From: Neochlamydia sp. S13
Lineage (GTDB): Bacteria; Chlamydiota; Chlamydiia; Chlamydiales; Parachlamydiaceae
NCBI RefSeq assembly: GCF_000648235.2
Contig: NZ_AP017977.1
Coordinates: forward strand, 1,798,001-1,862,000
Direction: 5' to 3'
Length of the DNA: 64,000 nucleotides
In this document: in pieces, positions 17,588-27,266 of the stretch
Layout: every line of letters begins with the position of its first letter
Numbering within the stretch: the first letter of the stretch is position 1
Made by a program: the position numbers and the translations under genes
Notes under the pieces: model-generated
The model's database searches: none
Told to the model about the DNA's origin: nothing
Seen by the model: only the letters and a program-made list of their open reading frames with translations

Positions 17588-18604
17588 TTACACTTTATTT
17601 TGTCGAATTTTGTAATAATTTATCACTTCTTCAATCAACGAGTCTGAAAATAAAAGGGATAAATGGCCTACATTTGAAAGTGTTAATCGCTTGGTATAAG
17701 TAGTTTCATTAAATAAAGCACTGGAAAGAGGAACTAATAAATCTGTTTTACTAGCTATATGGAAAAAATGAGTTGTAGAGGGCAAATTTAAAATTCTCTT
17801 ACTAAGGTTGGCTAAAAAAGCGCTTTGCGGATGCATTTCTTTAACAGCCTTCCCTATCCCCCAAGCCGCCAAGAAAGCTCCTTTTAATGGAGAGCCTAAA
17901 GTAATAATATCTGTTACTAGCAAATTACATTCAGCCAATTTAGAAGCAGCGACACAGGCTACTATCCCCCCCATTGAATGGCCAATAAGTGTAATATCAT
18001 TCCTGCCTGTCACTTTTTGAATTTCTAGCACTTTATTTCGAACTTTTTCGGCATGAGTTTCAATAGAGTCGAAAGGCTTTCCTAGATGCACCGTAAAAAC
18101 AGGCCCTAATTTTTCATTAGAAAAGCGGTAACGATAATATGCCCATGAGCCACTATTACTATAAAGTCCATGGATAAGTAAAATAGGTTGTTGCCCATTT
18201 CCTTTTTGAGGATCTCGTTTTTCTAAATTTACAAATCGTAAAAAATTTAAAGCCATCAAAGAAAAAAATTCACAAACAATAGAATAAATATAATTGGCCA
18301 AAGAAACTAAAGATTGAGGAAGCCTAGAAGCCATCGAATTTAACATATTTCCACTAAGAAAAACTCCTAAAGCGCTGACCGAAAGTATAAATGTATACTT
18401 AGAAAGCATAGAAAATGAAGTTCTAGAAAATAAATTTATTACTCCTGCCAAAGTAGCCAGGCTACATAAAGTAGCTAAAGCTACAAGGGCTAAATGCTTA
18501 ATTTTCCAATAAAACCCTGCTTTTTCACTTTTTTGGTTCCCTTCATTGATAAAGGGGTGTTTAAGGTGGAATCGGTGGGGACGGTGAAGATTTAGAGATG
18601 CCAT
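17588..18604 (-). CDS. Membrane-anchored alpha/beta hydrolase, lipase-like
   Basis: A 338-residue protein with AAGGA before the ATG. Two hydrophobic segments at about residues 30-60 and 68-88 suggest membrane anchoring. The hydrolase part starts at about 138 with ILLIHGLYSNSGSW, which supplies the oxyanion region. The nucleophile elbow is GHSMGG (about 209-214), an Asp candidate lies in ASKTDLLVP and a His in LSNVGHLSL near the C-terminus. This set fits a lipase or esterase of the LipA/PGAP1-like kind acting on acyl esters. The substrate cannot be inferred. It lies 170 bases upstream of murA on the same strand with no clear functional link. Confidence 0.8.
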   Translation of the reverse strand: MASLNLHRPHRFHLKHPFINEGNQKSEKAGFYWKIKHLALVALATLCSLATLAGVINLFSRTSFSMLSKYTFILSVSALGVFLSGNMLNSMASRLPQSLVSLANYIYSIVCEFFSLMALNFLRFVNLEKRDPQKGNGQQPILLIHGLYSNSGSWAYYRYRFSNEKLGPVFTVHLGKPFDSIETHAEKVRNKVLEIQKVTGRNDITLIGHSMGGIVACVAASKLAECNLLVTDIITLGSPLKGAFLAAWGIGKAVKEMHPQSAFLANLSKRILNLPSTTHFFHIASKTDLLVPLSSALFNETTYTKRLTLSNVGHLSLLFSDSLIEEVINYYKIRQNKV

Positions 18605-18954
18605 TTTATGATCCTTCTTTAAGAGTGGCCATTTTACTAAAAAATATTTTTATTTTGAACTTTTTATTTTTAATAAATCTATATTAGCTTTAAATACTTA
18701 TCTTTAATCCTATTACCTAATAAGTAGAGACATAATTTTTTCAGAAAGCTTATAGAATGTTAACTGTAGCCTTACTTACTGCTTTTTTCTATTTCTAAAC
18801 ATTCATCTGCCTTTTCTTACTTGATCTTTTGTAAATAGCAACCAGCCAAGAGCTCAACTTACCTTTCTAATTTAAGAAAAAGCAAAAAAATGTTTCATTC
18901 AAATTCTCAGATTTCTAAAATAACGCCACATCTATTAACGATTAAGAGGTAGAA
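18605..18954. promoter_or_regulatory. Divergent intergenic region between the hydrolase and ispF
   Basis: This 350-base region must contain promoters for both divergent genes. It is very AT-rich. I see no diagnostic operator, riboswitch or RNA gene. GAGG at about 18948 is the ispF binding site. Confidence 0.4.
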
Positions 18955-19452
18955 ATGATAGTAAGAACAGGTATAGGTCAAGATAGCCATCGTTTTTTAC
19001 CGGTTGAAACCTCAAAACCCTGCATTATTGCGGGGCTAATCTTTGAACATACCCCTGGATTTAATGCTAATTCTGATGGTGATATTGTTTTTCATGCCAT
19101 TTGTAATGCTATAAGCTCGCTCTCAGGAGTCTTAATTTTAGGAAATATTGCCGATGAGCTTTGCTTAAAAGATGGAATTACCGATAGTGAAGTTTACCTT
19201 CTTGAAGCTATAAAAACATTAGGGGCCCAGAAAGTTACGCATGTGTCTATCACCCTAGAAGGTAAGAAGCCTAAATTTAAAGATCGCATTCAAGCGATGA
19301 GGGAGAACATTGCACGCGTAATGCAAATCGAGGTGTCCCAAGTAGGAATAACAGCAACTTCAGGCGAAGGCTTGACAGACTTCGGTTGTGGCGAAGGGGT
19401 CCAATGCTTTGCAATAGTGACCACCTGTCAGCCTACACCTTTATCTCCGTGA
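18955..19452 (+). CDS. ispF: 2-C-methyl-D-erythritol 2,4-cyclodiphosphate synthase
   Basis: IspF cyclises CDP-ME 2-phosphate in the MEP isoprenoid pathway, which feeds undecaprenyl phosphate for cell-wall synthesis (uppS lies at 25633). The 165-residue length is normal for IspF (about 160). Zinc ligands are visible: GIGQDSHRF at the N-terminus supplies Asp and His, and [15 protein letters not shown] supplies the second His. The C-terminal [20 protein letters not shown] segment is the usual end with a variant Gly-rich turn. The region around [13 protein letters not shown] is more divergent than in most bacteria, as expected in chlamydiae. GAGG precedes the ATG. Confidence 0.92.
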   Translation: MIVRTGIGQDSHRFLPVETSKPCIIAGLIFEHTPGFNANSDGDIVFHAICNAISSLSGVLILGNIADELCLKDGITDSEVYLLEAIKTLGAQKVTHVSITLEGKKPKFKDRIQAMRENIARVMQIEVSQVGITATSGEGLTDFGCGEGVQCFAIVTTCQPTPLSP

Positions 19453-19481
19453 GTGCCTTCCTTCTACTTTCAAATAAGCTA

Positions 19482-19506
19482 AGGCTTAAATCTACTTCTT
19501 AAGCCT
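19482..19506. terminator. Bidirectional terminator between convergent ispF and cysJ-like genes
   Basis: AGGCTTAA (19482-19489) pairs exactly with TTAAGCCT (19499-19506), with a 9-base loop and a CTTT run after it. It lies between the two convergent stop codons, so it can serve both. Confidence 0.65.
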
Positions 19507-19541
19507 CTTTAAAGATCTGTAGAAGGCAGTTTATAAGAATG

Positions 19542-20693
19542 TTAATAAATATCCCGAAGATAACGTTTTTCGTTACGCAAATGCTTAACGAGTGCTTTTG
19601 CTTCCGCTTCGCTTTTCTTACCATGAACTTGAATAATTTCATGCAAGGCAGATTCTACATCTTTTGCCATACGCGCAGCATCTCCACAAACATAAATGTA
19701 AGCACCTTCATTAATCCAGCGATAAAGGTCAGCGCCTTGCATTAGCATACGGTGTTGGACATAAATTTTTTCCTGCTGATCACGTGAAAAAGCGACATCT
19801 AAGCGGAGCTTACCTTGCCGCTCTAAGCTTGTCCAATAATCTGCATAAAAAAAATCAGTCGCGCGATTGCACTCCCCAAAGAAAAGCCAATTTTTACCTT
19901 GAGCCTCCTTCGCCATCCTTTCTTGCATGAATGCACGGAAGGGGGCTACTCCAGTGCCAGGGCCAATCATAATAATAGGCGTATCAGAGTGAGAAGGAAG
20001 TGTAAAACCATGATGAGGTTGAATATAGATGGGTACAACAGGCTGGTGAAGAGGGACTGTTTCGCATAAATAATGCGTGCACACCCCTACCCGCTGATAT
20101 CCATTGGTATGATATTTTAATACCCCTACGGTAAGATGCACTTCTTCTCCTACTGCCGACATTGAAGAAGAAATAGAATATAGACGAGGTAGCAAGGGCA
20201 TAAGCATATTGCATAGCTCTTGCAACGAAAAAACTACTTCGTTGTTCTCTTCTAAGATATCCCACAGCTCATGGGACTGTAAATAAGCTTTAAACTTTTC
20301 TTGAGCGCCTTCTGCCAGAACAGCTTCTAACGTTTCTCTTTTTTTCTGATTAGGTTGCCCTTGAGCAATTATTGACAAAAACTTTTTGCTTAAGTCGGTC
20401 ACATTAGCTTTTGTGGTTAAAAAATCGCGCAGTGACATACTCTTTCCTGTATGCTTGCTAATTATCAATTCCGAACCTTGTGCACGCATAGCAAGAAGTG
20501 TTTTATTAACTATATCCCGAGGATTGATAGGAAAAATACCTAGGCTATCGCCCACTTTATAGGTCAAGCCTGATCCTTTAATATCTAAAACCACATGTTG
20601 AGTATTTTTTATAGATTCTTCTCGAGTTAAATTATAACGTTCTTTGATTGTGGCCAGAAAAGGATGATGTCGATTGTAAATTAAGGATTCCAT
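19542..20693 (-). CDS. cysJ: Sulfite-reductase-type NADPH flavoprotein reductase lacking the flavodoxin domain
   Basis: This 383-residue protein has the FAD- and NADPH-binding modules of CysJ / cytochrome P450 reductase but no FMN (flavodoxin) domain. FAD binding is shown by RLYSISSS (about 171-178) and GVCTHYLCE, pyridine nucleotide binding by GPGTGVAPFRAFMQER (about 244-259) and YVCGDAARMAKDV, and the C-terminus ends RYLRDIY as in CysJ. Chlamydia carries a similar short protein annotated CysJ although it makes no sulfite reductase, so the electron acceptor is unknown. An ATG start at 20693 is consistent with the family. It converges on ispF. Confidence 0.82.
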   Translation of the reverse strand: MESLIYNRHHPFLATIKERYNLTREESIKNTQHVVLDIKGSGLTYKVGDSLGIFPINPRDIVNKTLLAMRAQGSELIISKHTGKSMSLRDFLTTKANVTDLSKKFLSIIAQGQPNQKKRETLEAVLAEGAQEKFKAYLQSHELWDILEENNEVVFSLQELCNMLMPLLPRLYSISSSMSAVGEEVHLTVGVLKYHTNGYQRVGVCTHYLCETVPLHQPVVPIYIQPHHGFTLPSHSDTPIIMIGPGTGVAPFRAFMQERMAKEAQGKNWLFFGECNRATDFFYADYWTSLERQGKLRLDVAFSRDQQEKIYVQHRMLMQGADLYRWINEGAYIYVCGDAARMAKDVESALHEIIQVHGKKSEAEAKALVKHLRNEKRYLRDIY

Positions 20694-20860
20694 AAAACTA
20701 GTATTTAGAAGTTAAAATCAACAAAGTGTAACATAATTCTTTTTGGCTTTCAGCAAAATTCTAACTTATTTAAAAATGAGTTACCTCTCATAATCTGCTT
20801 GAAAATTAACAATTCATCCACTATTATTTTTAATATAATAAGAAAACACACTAGGTTTTT

Positions 20861-21472
20861 ATGAGTTTAATTAATTGTGATTATAAAATCTTTACAAACA
20901 ATCAATCGGTTGATAAGAATATCACTTTTTTACCCACAAGAACAAAAGACACGAGTACTTTTTTTTGGGGCATTGCCGAGCCTCTTCACCCACCTGCTGC
21001 TCAACTTTCGTCTCAGGCTTCTTCCCATCCAAGCCAAAATGCAGGCAACGAACCTACTCCCCTGCCTCCATTATTACCGTTGAAACCTCCTGAAGACATC
21101 CTAAAGCAAGGAGAAGAAATAAAAAGCAGGAAACTACTCTCTAATGGCATCAAATATATAGGACCCTTAAAAGCAGGTCTTCCCGAAGGAATCGGTAAGC
21201 TTACCTACGAAATGATAAACGAAAAAACCCAAACTCTCTTCTTTACCACCTACTCCGGCGAATTTCGTGGGGGAAGATTAAATGGTCGAGGATTGATTGT
21301 TTACAGTAATGGAGATAAACTAACAGGAAATTTTCAGCATAACTTATTAGTGGGACTAGGAAAGCTGGTCAGACAAGATGGAAAAACATTTTCTATTCTT
21401 CAAAATCCTGATCACAGCTATTTGATAATAGAGCCCCTTTATCTAAATAAAGGCTGCTTCTCTCTTAAATAA
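20861..21472 (+). CDS. MORN-repeat protein
   Basis: A 203-residue protein whose first 80 residues are low-complexity and Pro/Ser-rich. Residues about 90-180 contain at least three MORN-type units, for example KYIGPLKAGLPEGIGKLTYE, YSGEFRGGRLNGRGLIVYSN and KLTGNFQHNLLVGLGKLVRQ. MORN repeats fold as beta hairpins and often bind lipids or scaffold proteins. In chlamydiae MORN proteins are frequent and some may be secreted, but nothing here proves export. The ATG is preceded by CACTAGG. It is the gene just upstream of tRNA-Leu. Confidence 0.8.
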   Translation: MSLINCDYKIFTNNQSVDKNITFLPTRTKDTSTFFWGIAEPLHPPAAQLSSQASSHPSQNAGNEPTPLPPLLPLKPPEDILKQGEEIKSRKLLSNGIKYIGPLKAGLPEGIGKLTYEMINEKTQTLFFTTYSGEFRGGRLNGRGLIVYSNGDKLTGNFQHNLLVGLGKLVRQDGKTFSILQNPDHSYLIIEPLYLNKGCFSLK

Positions 21473-21526
21473 GATATTTTCCATTTACGGAAATAAGCTT
21501 ATTTTAATACGATGTCTGTTCATTAA

Positions 21527-21610
21527 GCGGCCATGGCGGAATTGGTAGACGCGCTAGATTCAGGTTCTAGTAGGGGTAACCCTGTGGATGTTCGAGTCAT
21601 CTTGGCCGCA
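21527..21610 (+). tRNA. tRNA-Leu, anticodon CAG
   Basis: An 84-base class II tRNA. The acceptor stem GCGGCCA pairs with TGGCCGC, the anticodon arm is CTAGA-TTCAGGT-TCTAG giving anticodon CAG, and an extended variable arm (GTAGGGGTAACCCTGT region) and a TTCGAGTC T-loop are present. The discriminator is A, as required for leucine tRNAs. CCA is not encoded. Confidence 0.96.
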
Positions 21611-21637
21611 ATCCTTGAGCTAAATTTTTATGTATGA

Positions 21638-22279
21638 GTGAGGATGCATTACCCTTTATCTCCCCAAGTAGCTATTGTCGCTAATGGCGAAATTTCCTCT
21701 TATTCTCAGACCAAGCACCTTCTTTCTTCTTTTTCAAAGATCATAGCCGTAGATGGGGGCTTAAAACATTGCCAGAAAATGGGAGTCACTCCTTGCCTTC
21801 TTATCGGAGATTTAGACTCTTTAGAAAAAGAAGTTCTTGAACAATATGCAGATCTTCCCCTTTTAAAATATCCTGAAGATAAAAATGAAAGTGATTTAGA
21901 GCTAGCCATCCATAAGCTTTTAATGGAAAAAGTAGGATCTATTGCTTTATTTGGTGTATTAGGAAAGCGCAGTGATCATCTTCTTTATACCTTGTACCTT
22001 CTGTCTCGCCACCCTTCTCAGCTTATGATAGAATCGGAAAAGGAGACTATTTTTTGTTTACAAGGACACAATCGGATTAAGACGTTTATCGGGCAAACGA
22101 TCTCTTTAATTCCTTTATCCCCTGTGTATGGCATCCGAACTCAGGGCCTTAAATGGGAGTTGCAAAATGCTGATTTTGACAAAAAATTTATGAGTTTATC
22201 AAATGTATGTAATAGCAACGCTGTGGAAATTAATGTACTTTCTGGTGATTTAATATGCTTTCTTCATAAAAACTCCTAA
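21638..22279 (+). CDS. thiN: Thiamine pyrophosphokinase
   Basis: The enzyme transfers pyrophosphate from ATP to thiamine to give thiamine pyrophosphate. The 213-residue length matches bacterial ThiN. Motifs are clear: IIAVDGGLKH (about 35-44), LIGDLDSLEKE (about 56-66) and the acidic metal site in YPEDKNESDLELA. FGVLGKRSDHLLY replaces the more common GGRxDH. The C-terminus is the small beta domain that binds thiamine. The start is uncertain between GTG 21638 and ATG 21644; neither has a clear binding site. Salvaged thiamine would be the substrate, since no thiamine biosynthesis gene is visible. Confidence 0.88.
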   Translation: MRMHYPLSPQVAIVANGEISSYSQTKHLLSSFSKIIAVDGGLKHCQKMGVTPCLLIGDLDSLEKEVLEQYADLPLLKYPEDKNESDLELAIHKLLMEKVGSIALFGVLGKRSDHLLYTLYLLSRHPSQLMIESEKETIFCLQGHNRIKTFIGQTISLIPLSPVYGIRTQGLKWELQNADFDKKFMSLSNVCNSNAVEINVLSGDLICFLHKNS

Positions 22280-22471
22280 TTTATTTAGAGAAATTAGATT
22301 TTTCTTCCTGTATCTAGTCTGTTTCAAAAAAGTTTATGCACCAAGATAGCTATAAATTAAATGTTGCTTGAAAACATTCATGGTATCGATTAATTTAGTT
22401 GATTGATTTCCCTTACAACCCCCATCTTGATAAATTTAGATGTAATAAAAGGCAGTGATTAGGATTTTTGC

Positions 22472-24280
22472 ATGGTTTCATACAACAGAAAAAATATTCG
22501 CAACTTTTCTATTATTGCTCATATTGACCATGGAAAGTCAACGATTGCGGATAGATTGATAGAACTTACCCATACAGTCTCCAAGCGAGAGATGCAAGAG
22601 CAGCTACTGGATGATATGGATCTTGAAAGAGAACGGGGCATTACTATTAAAGCTCACCCTGTGACCATGAATTATCAAGCCGAAAATGGACAAATTTATC
22701 AAATTAACTTAATCGATACGCCAGGGCATGTTGACTTTACCTACGAGGTCTCGCGATCTTTAGCCGCTTGCGAAGGAGCCCTGCTAGTGGTAGATGCAGC
22801 TCAAGGCGTCCAAGCTCAAACTCTTGCAAATGTTCATTTAGCGATTGAACGTGACTTGGAAATCGTGCCTGTGCTTAATAAAATTGATCTTCCCAGTGCG
22901 GATATAGAAGGTGTAAAGCAACAGATTGAAGATGTAATTGGGCTAGATGCTTCTCATGCTATCTGCTGCTCAGCCAAATCAGGAATAGGGATTGAGACCA
23001 TCTTAGAACGTATCATTAACGATGTTCCTGCTCCTAAAGAACCTGTCGATGATCTACTCCGTGCCCTGGTTTTTGACTCCCATTACGACAATTATCGAGG
23101 AGTTATGGTTTACATTCGTGTGATTAGTGGAGAAATTCGCAAAGGCTCTGCAATACGCATGATGGCTACCCATAAAGCCTGTGAAGTGTTAGAAGTAGGA
23201 AAATTTACCCCCTCTGAAAAACCTGTGGAAACTTTAAGGTCAGGGGAAGTGGGATATATGATCGCCAACATAAAAAAAACTTCCGATGTTAAAATTGGGG
23301 ACACCATTACTTTGCAAAAACATCCAGCTCCCGATGCTCTGCCAGGCTTTAAGAATATCAGCCCGGTAGTATTTGCAGGCATATATCCTATTGATTCCAC
23401 AGATTTTGAAGCTTTACGCGATGCTTTAGAAAAACTTCAACTTAACGATTCTTCTCTGCATATCGAACAAGAAAGCAGCATGGCTTTGGGCTTTGGATTC
23501 CGTTGTGGCTTTCTAGGACTTTTGCATTTGGAAATTATATTTGAGCGCATTCAACGTGAATTTGACTTAGATGTTATTTCTACAGCTCCCAGTGTTATTT
23601 ACAAGTTCCATTTGAATGATACTTCCATTAAAGAAATCGATAATCCTGCTCACTATCCAGACCCTACTCACATCGACTATGTAGAAGAGCCATGGGTAAA
23701 ATGCCACATTATGATTCCTGCCGAATATCTAGGCGCGATCATGAATTTGGGGATGGATAAAAGAGGAAATTGTATTAAGACAGAAACTATGGATGCGCGC
23801 CGGCTTCTAATTACCTATCGCTTTCCGCTTAATGAAATTATTACCGATTTCAATGATAAGCTTAAATCAATCACTAAAGGATATGGATCTTTTGACTATG
23901 AATTTGATGGTTATGAGAAAAGCGATATCATTAAATTAGAAATTCGTGTTAACGAAGAGCCAGTAGATGCATTTTCATGCTTAGTGCATCGCTCCAAAGC
24001 AGAATCTAAAGGAAAAGCCATTTGCTCTAAACTCGTTGAAGTAATCCCCATGCAGCTTTTCAAAGTACCTATTCAAGCGGCTATTGGGGGGAAAATTGTT
24101 GCGCGAGAGACTATCCGCGCCCTCACCAAAAATGTGACAGCTAAGTGCTATGGAGGCGACATTACACGCAAGCGCAAGCTGTGGGAGAAGCAAAAAAAGG
24201 GTAAAAAACGTATGAAAGAAATTGGTAAAGTCAATATCCCGCAAAGTGCTTTTATGGAAGTTTTAAAAGCAGGAGATTAA
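22472..24280 (+). CDS. lepA: Translation factor LepA (EF4)
   Basis: LepA is a ribosomal GTPase related to EF-G that affects elongation and back-translocation. The 602-residue length is normal. G motifs are complete: AHIDHGKST (G1), [12 protein letters not shown] (G2), [12 protein letters not shown] (G3) and NKIDLPSA (G4). The C-terminal LepA-specific domain is present ([20 protein letters not shown], with the terminal [11 protein letters not shown]). An AGGA lies before the ATG. It begins a same-strand run with purA 23 bases downstream. In Chlamydia trachomatis lepA is beside gnd; here gnd is 20 kb away. Confidence 0.97.
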   Translation: MVSYNRKNIRNFSIIAHIDHGKSTIADRLIELTHTVSKREMQEQLLDDMDLERERGITIKAHPVTMNYQAENGQIYQINLIDTPGHVDFTYEVSRSLAACEGALLVVDAAQGVQAQTLANVHLAIERDLEIVPVLNKIDLPSADIEGVKQQIEDVIGLDASHAICCSAKSGIGIETILERIINDVPAPKEPVDDLLRALVFDSHYDNYRGVMVYIRVISGEIRKGSAIRMMATHKACEVLEVGKFTPSEKPVETLRSGEVGYMIANIKKTSDVKIGDTITLQKHPAPDALPGFKNISPVVFAGIYPIDSTDFEALRDALEKLQLNDSSLHIEQESSMALGFGFRCGFLGLLHLEIIFERIQREFDLDVISTAPSVIYKFHLNDTSIKEIDNPAHYPDPTHIDYVEEPWVKCHIMIPAEYLGAIMNLGMDKRGNCIKTETMDARRLLITYRFPLNEIITDFNDKLKSITKGYGSFDYEFDGYEKSDIIKLEIRVNEEPVDAFSCLVHRSKAESKGKAICSKLVEVIPMQLFKVPIQAAIGGKIVARETIRALTKNVTAKCYGGDITRKRKLWEKQKKGKKRMKEIGKVNIPQSAFMEVLKAGD

Positions 24281-24303
24281 TCGATCATTAAAAAAGAGTT
24301 AAT

Positions 24304-25623
24304 ATGCCACAAGTGATTTTGATTGGTGCACAATGGGGGGATGAAGATAAAAGTAAAATTATTGATATACTTACAGCTCAGGCCAAGCATGTTATTCGCT
24401 CTCAAGGCGGCAATAACGCAGGCCATACAGCTGTCCTTGATAAACAAGAATACAAATTCCATTTAATCTCCTCAGCTATTCTCCATTCTCACACGCATTG
24501 CTATATAGGTGCTGGCACCGTCATCGATCCTGAAGTACTCATTCAAGAGATGGAAGATTTAGAAAGTAAAGGTGTCCAAATTAAAGGACGTCTATTAATT
24601 TCACCTTCTGCCCATATTATTTTCCCCTACCATCGAATGCTAGATTATCTTCTTGAGCAAAAGAAAGGCGAACGTGCTATAGGCACAACCGGCCGAGGAA
24701 TTGGGCCTTGTTATGCTGATAAAGCCCAGCGTTTAGGCATTCGCATGGGAGAACTTGTGCGTCCTGATATTTTCGGCAAATTGCTAAAAAGCATTCTTCA
24801 GCTAAAAAATGAAGAGCTTACCAAGCTTTTCGGTGCTGAAAAACTAAATGAGGAAGAAATTTATAAAAAGTATAGCCGCTATGCGGAGCTTTTAAAACCT
24901 TTTGTGGCAGAAGTGGAAGAGCTTATTCATCAAGCTATAGATAATAAAGAAAATATTTTGTTCGAAGGAGCTCAAGGGACTTTCCTAGATACTTCTTTAG
25001 GAACTTACCCCTATGTCACCTCTTCATCTACAATCGCTGGGGGCATCTGTGCCGGCGCTGGAGTAGGCCCCACCTGCATCGATCATACCTTGGGAGTTGT
25101 TAAAGCCTACACTACACGTGTGGGCAATGGACCTTTTCCTACTGAGTTTCAAGAAAATGAAAGTTTTTTGAATCATCCTATCACAAGTGAGTACAGCAAT
25201 ACAGTAGGGCGTAGAAGACGGATTGGATGGTTTGATGCAGTGCTAGCACGAACGGCTGTACACATAAATGGCATTGACTCACTAGCAGTGACTCAGCTCA
25301 ATAGTCTAGATTATTTAGATCCTATTAAAGTTTGCGTAGGCTATCAAATTCATGGAGTACGTATCAATCATCTTCCTTACATTAGCGAGGATCTAGATAA
25401 GATTGTCCCTATTTATGAAACTATACCAGGCTGGAACGCCTCCACTAGCCAAATTACCAATTATAAGGAATTACCTCAAAATGCACAAAAATACCTATCA
25501 AAAATTGAGCAGCTTTGTAGAGTACCTATTAATATCATCTCTTTAGGGCCTCAACGAGAAAAAACCCTTATTTTAAAAGATTTATTTTCAACAAAGGAAA
25601 AGGCAGCTTGCAAGCATGCTTAA
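24304..25623 (+). CDS. purA: Adenylosuccinate synthetase with a changed P-loop
   Basis: PurA joins IMP and aspartate with GTP in the first step towards AMP. The 439-residue length is normal, and the family segments QGGNNAGHTAV (catalytic His), TTGRGIGPCYADK, EGAQGTFLD, GVVKAYTTRVG and the C-terminal base-binding ISLGPQREKT are present. The N-terminal GDEGKGK loop reads GDEDKSK, with two Gly replaced (Asp and Ser); catalytic Asp and Lys positions are kept. The usual GRPRRCGWFD reads GRRRRIGWFD. Chlamydia trachomatis lacks purA, so the gene fits an environmental chlamydia with more purine capacity. It sits between lepA and uppS, 10 bases before uppS. Confidence 0.93.
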   Translation: MPQVILIGAQWGDEDKSKIIDILTAQAKHVIRSQGGNNAGHTAVLDKQEYKFHLISSAILHSHTHCYIGAGTVIDPEVLIQEMEDLESKGVQIKGRLLISPSAHIIFPYHRMLDYLLEQKKGERAIGTTGRGIGPCYADKAQRLGIRMGELVRPDIFGKLLKSILQLKNEELTKLFGAEKLNEEEIYKKYSRYAELLKPFVAEVEELIHQAIDNKENILFEGAQGTFLDTSLGTYPYVTSSSTIAGGICAGAGVGPTCIDHTLGVVKAYTTRVGNGPFPTEFQENESFLNHPITSEYSNTVGRRRRIGWFDAVLARTAVHINGIDSLAVTQLNSLDYLDPIKVCVGYQIHGVRINHLPYISEDLDKIVPIYETIPGWNASTSQITNYKELPQNAQKYLSKIEQLCRVPINIISLGPQREKTLILKDLFSTKEKAACKHA

Positions 25624-25632
25624 ATAGAATTT

Positions 25633-26391
25633 ATGAATATTAGCGTGAAAAACAACTATTATACTCTTGAACAAAAGGCCAGCTTAGATCCTAAGCGTAT
25701 TCCTCATCATGTAGCTTTTATTCCGGATGGCAATCGACGCTGGGCCAAACGACAACAAATGAGATCCATAGAAGGTCATCAAGAAGGTTCTGATAACCTG
25801 ATTGAAATTGTAAAAGCAGGAAAAGAACTAGGAATAAAAAATTTTACTTTTTACCTTTTCTCTACCGAAAATTGGAGCCGTCCTCAAGAAGAAATCGATG
25901 CCTTGATGTGGCTTTTGCATACTTATTTACTCGAGCAACAATCTTCTTTTGTGGAAGAAGGGACGCGTTTATGTACTATTGGAAATATTGCTGCTTTACC
26001 AGAGTACGTACAAAAAACTATAGAGGAAACCCGACAAGTTACTGCCCACTGCCAAGAAGCGGACCTAATTTTTGCCCTGAATTATGGAAGTCGCGATGAA
26101 ATCAAACGTGCTGTGCAATCTATCGCGCAAGATATAATCCATAAAAAAATTATTCCCGAGCAAATTTCTGAAGAAATTATCTCTCAATATCTTGATACGG
26201 CACCCTGGAGCGATCCAGATTTACTTATCCGCACGAGTGGTGAATTAAGATTGAGTAACTATTTATTATGGCAGCTCTCTTATACTGAAATATTCTCGTC
26301 AAACGTATTATGGCCAGATTTTACTCCTTATCATCTTTTAGAAGCATTATTAAACTACCAAAAGCGTGAAAGGCGCTTAGGGGGCGCATGA
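25633..26391 (+). CDS. uppS: Isoprenyl transferase (undecaprenyl diphosphate synthase)
   Basis: UppS elongates farnesyl diphosphate with isopentenyl units to make the C55 lipid carrier for peptidoglycan and lipopolysaccharide. The catalytic segment is HVAFIPDGNRRWAK (Asp at about residue 33), followed by EGHQEGSDNL, FYLFSTENWSRP, FALNYGSRDEI and the C-terminal RTSGELRLSNYLLWQLSYTE with Arg and Ser for diphosphate binding. The 252-residue length is normal. Its stop overlaps the cdsA start (ATGA type), indicating translational coupling. The uppS-cdsA-cmk order is conserved in Chlamydia. Confidence 0.96.
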   Translation: MNISVKNNYYTLEQKASLDPKRIPHHVAFIPDGNRRWAKRQQMRSIEGHQEGSDNLIEIVKAGKELGIKNFTFYLFSTENWSRPQEEIDALMWLLHTYLLEQQSSFVEEGTRLCTIGNIAALPEYVQKTIEETRQVTAHCQEADLIFALNYGSRDEIKRAVQSIAQDIIHKKIIPEQISEEIISQYLDTAPWSDPDLLIRTSGELRLSNYLLWQLSYTEIFSSNVLWPDFTPYHLLEALLNYQKRERRLGGA

Positions 26392-27242
26392 GCAATCTTC
26401 AACACCGCCTTCTTTTGGGCAGTATGACCACTCTTTTTGCTATTTTGCTGCTTTGGTTTTCTCCCTACCTATTTTTTCGTCCTATTTTTGCTTTAATCCT
26501 TGCTGCTTTCGTTACCCTTGCTGCCGCTGAACTTTTTCACCTAGCCAAAAGCAAAAACTACCAACCCCTTACGAAAATAGGCTTGACAGGCTGTTTTTTA
26601 TACACTCTTTCAGTGTATGTGAGTACCCAGTATGGTCAAGCTCAAATTCTCCCCTACATTGTTCTTATATTGATTGTATGGATGTGCTTTTTCTATTTTT
26701 TTAAAACAGGCGATAAGCCCTTGCTTAATATCTCCATTACCCTGCTTGCATTAATGTATGTAGCCATTCCTTTAGCATCTTGGCTCAACATTGCCTACTT
26801 TTTTCCAGAAAACTCTCCTCAAGAAGGACGGTGGTGGCTGCTCTACTTATTGGCTGTTACGAAAACAACCGATATAGGGGCTTATTTTGTGGGTAGCATT
26901 CTTGGCAAGCATAAAATGGCTCCCTACTTAAGTCCTAAAAAAAGCAACGAAGGAGCAGTGGGAGGACTTTGCTGCGGTTTAGGCGCAAGCTTTACTTTTT
27001 ATTGGATAAGTGCTCACATTCCTTTTCAGATCACTCTTTTTCAATGCCTGACATTAGGAATTTTATTAAGCACACTAGGACAGATAGGGGATCTTGCTGA
27101 ATCCTTGCTAAAGCGTGATGCTGATATTAAAAATAGCAATCAAATCCCCGGACTGGGTGGTATACTAGATATGCTCGATTCGCTAGTCTTTACTTCTCCT
27201 ATTGTTTATATTTTTCTTGAAATTCAATCTGCATCTAGCTAA
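26388..27242 (+). CDS. cdsA: Phosphatidate cytidylyltransferase
   Basis: CdsA makes CDP-diacylglycerol from phosphatidate and CTP in the inner membrane. The 284-residue protein has about seven or eight hydrophobic segments. The family signature near the C-terminus reads LLKRDADIKNSNQIPGLGGI followed by LDMLDSL, matching the SxxKRxxxxKD...PGxGGxxDxxDS pattern except that KD is KN; GLGG instead of GHGG occurs in related phyla. KTTDIGAYFVG is the metal-binding segment. It overlaps uppS by four bases and precedes cmk by 24 bases. Confidence 0.94.
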   Translation: MSNLQHRLLLGSMTTLFAILLLWFSPYLFFRPIFALILAAFVTLAAAELFHLAKSKNYQPLTKIGLTGCFLYTLSVYVSTQYGQAQILPYIVLILIVWMCFFYFFKTGDKPLLNISITLLALMYVAIPLASWLNIAYFFPENSPQEGRWWLLYLLAVTKTTDIGAYFVGSILGKHKMAPYLSPKKSNEGAVGGLCCGLGASFTFYWISAHIPFQITLFQCLTLGILLSTLGQIGDLAESLLKRDADIKNSNQIPGLGGILDMLDSLVFTSPIVYIFLEIQSASS

Positions 27243-27266
27243 ATGCAATAGTACAGGAGATTTTGC

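Noticed and set aside
26388-27242. CdsA signature with GLGG and KN instead of GHGG and KD as a possible inactivation
   Set aside because: GLGG is found in CdsA of related phyla and the acidic residues of the terminal motif are kept, so loss of activity is not indicated.
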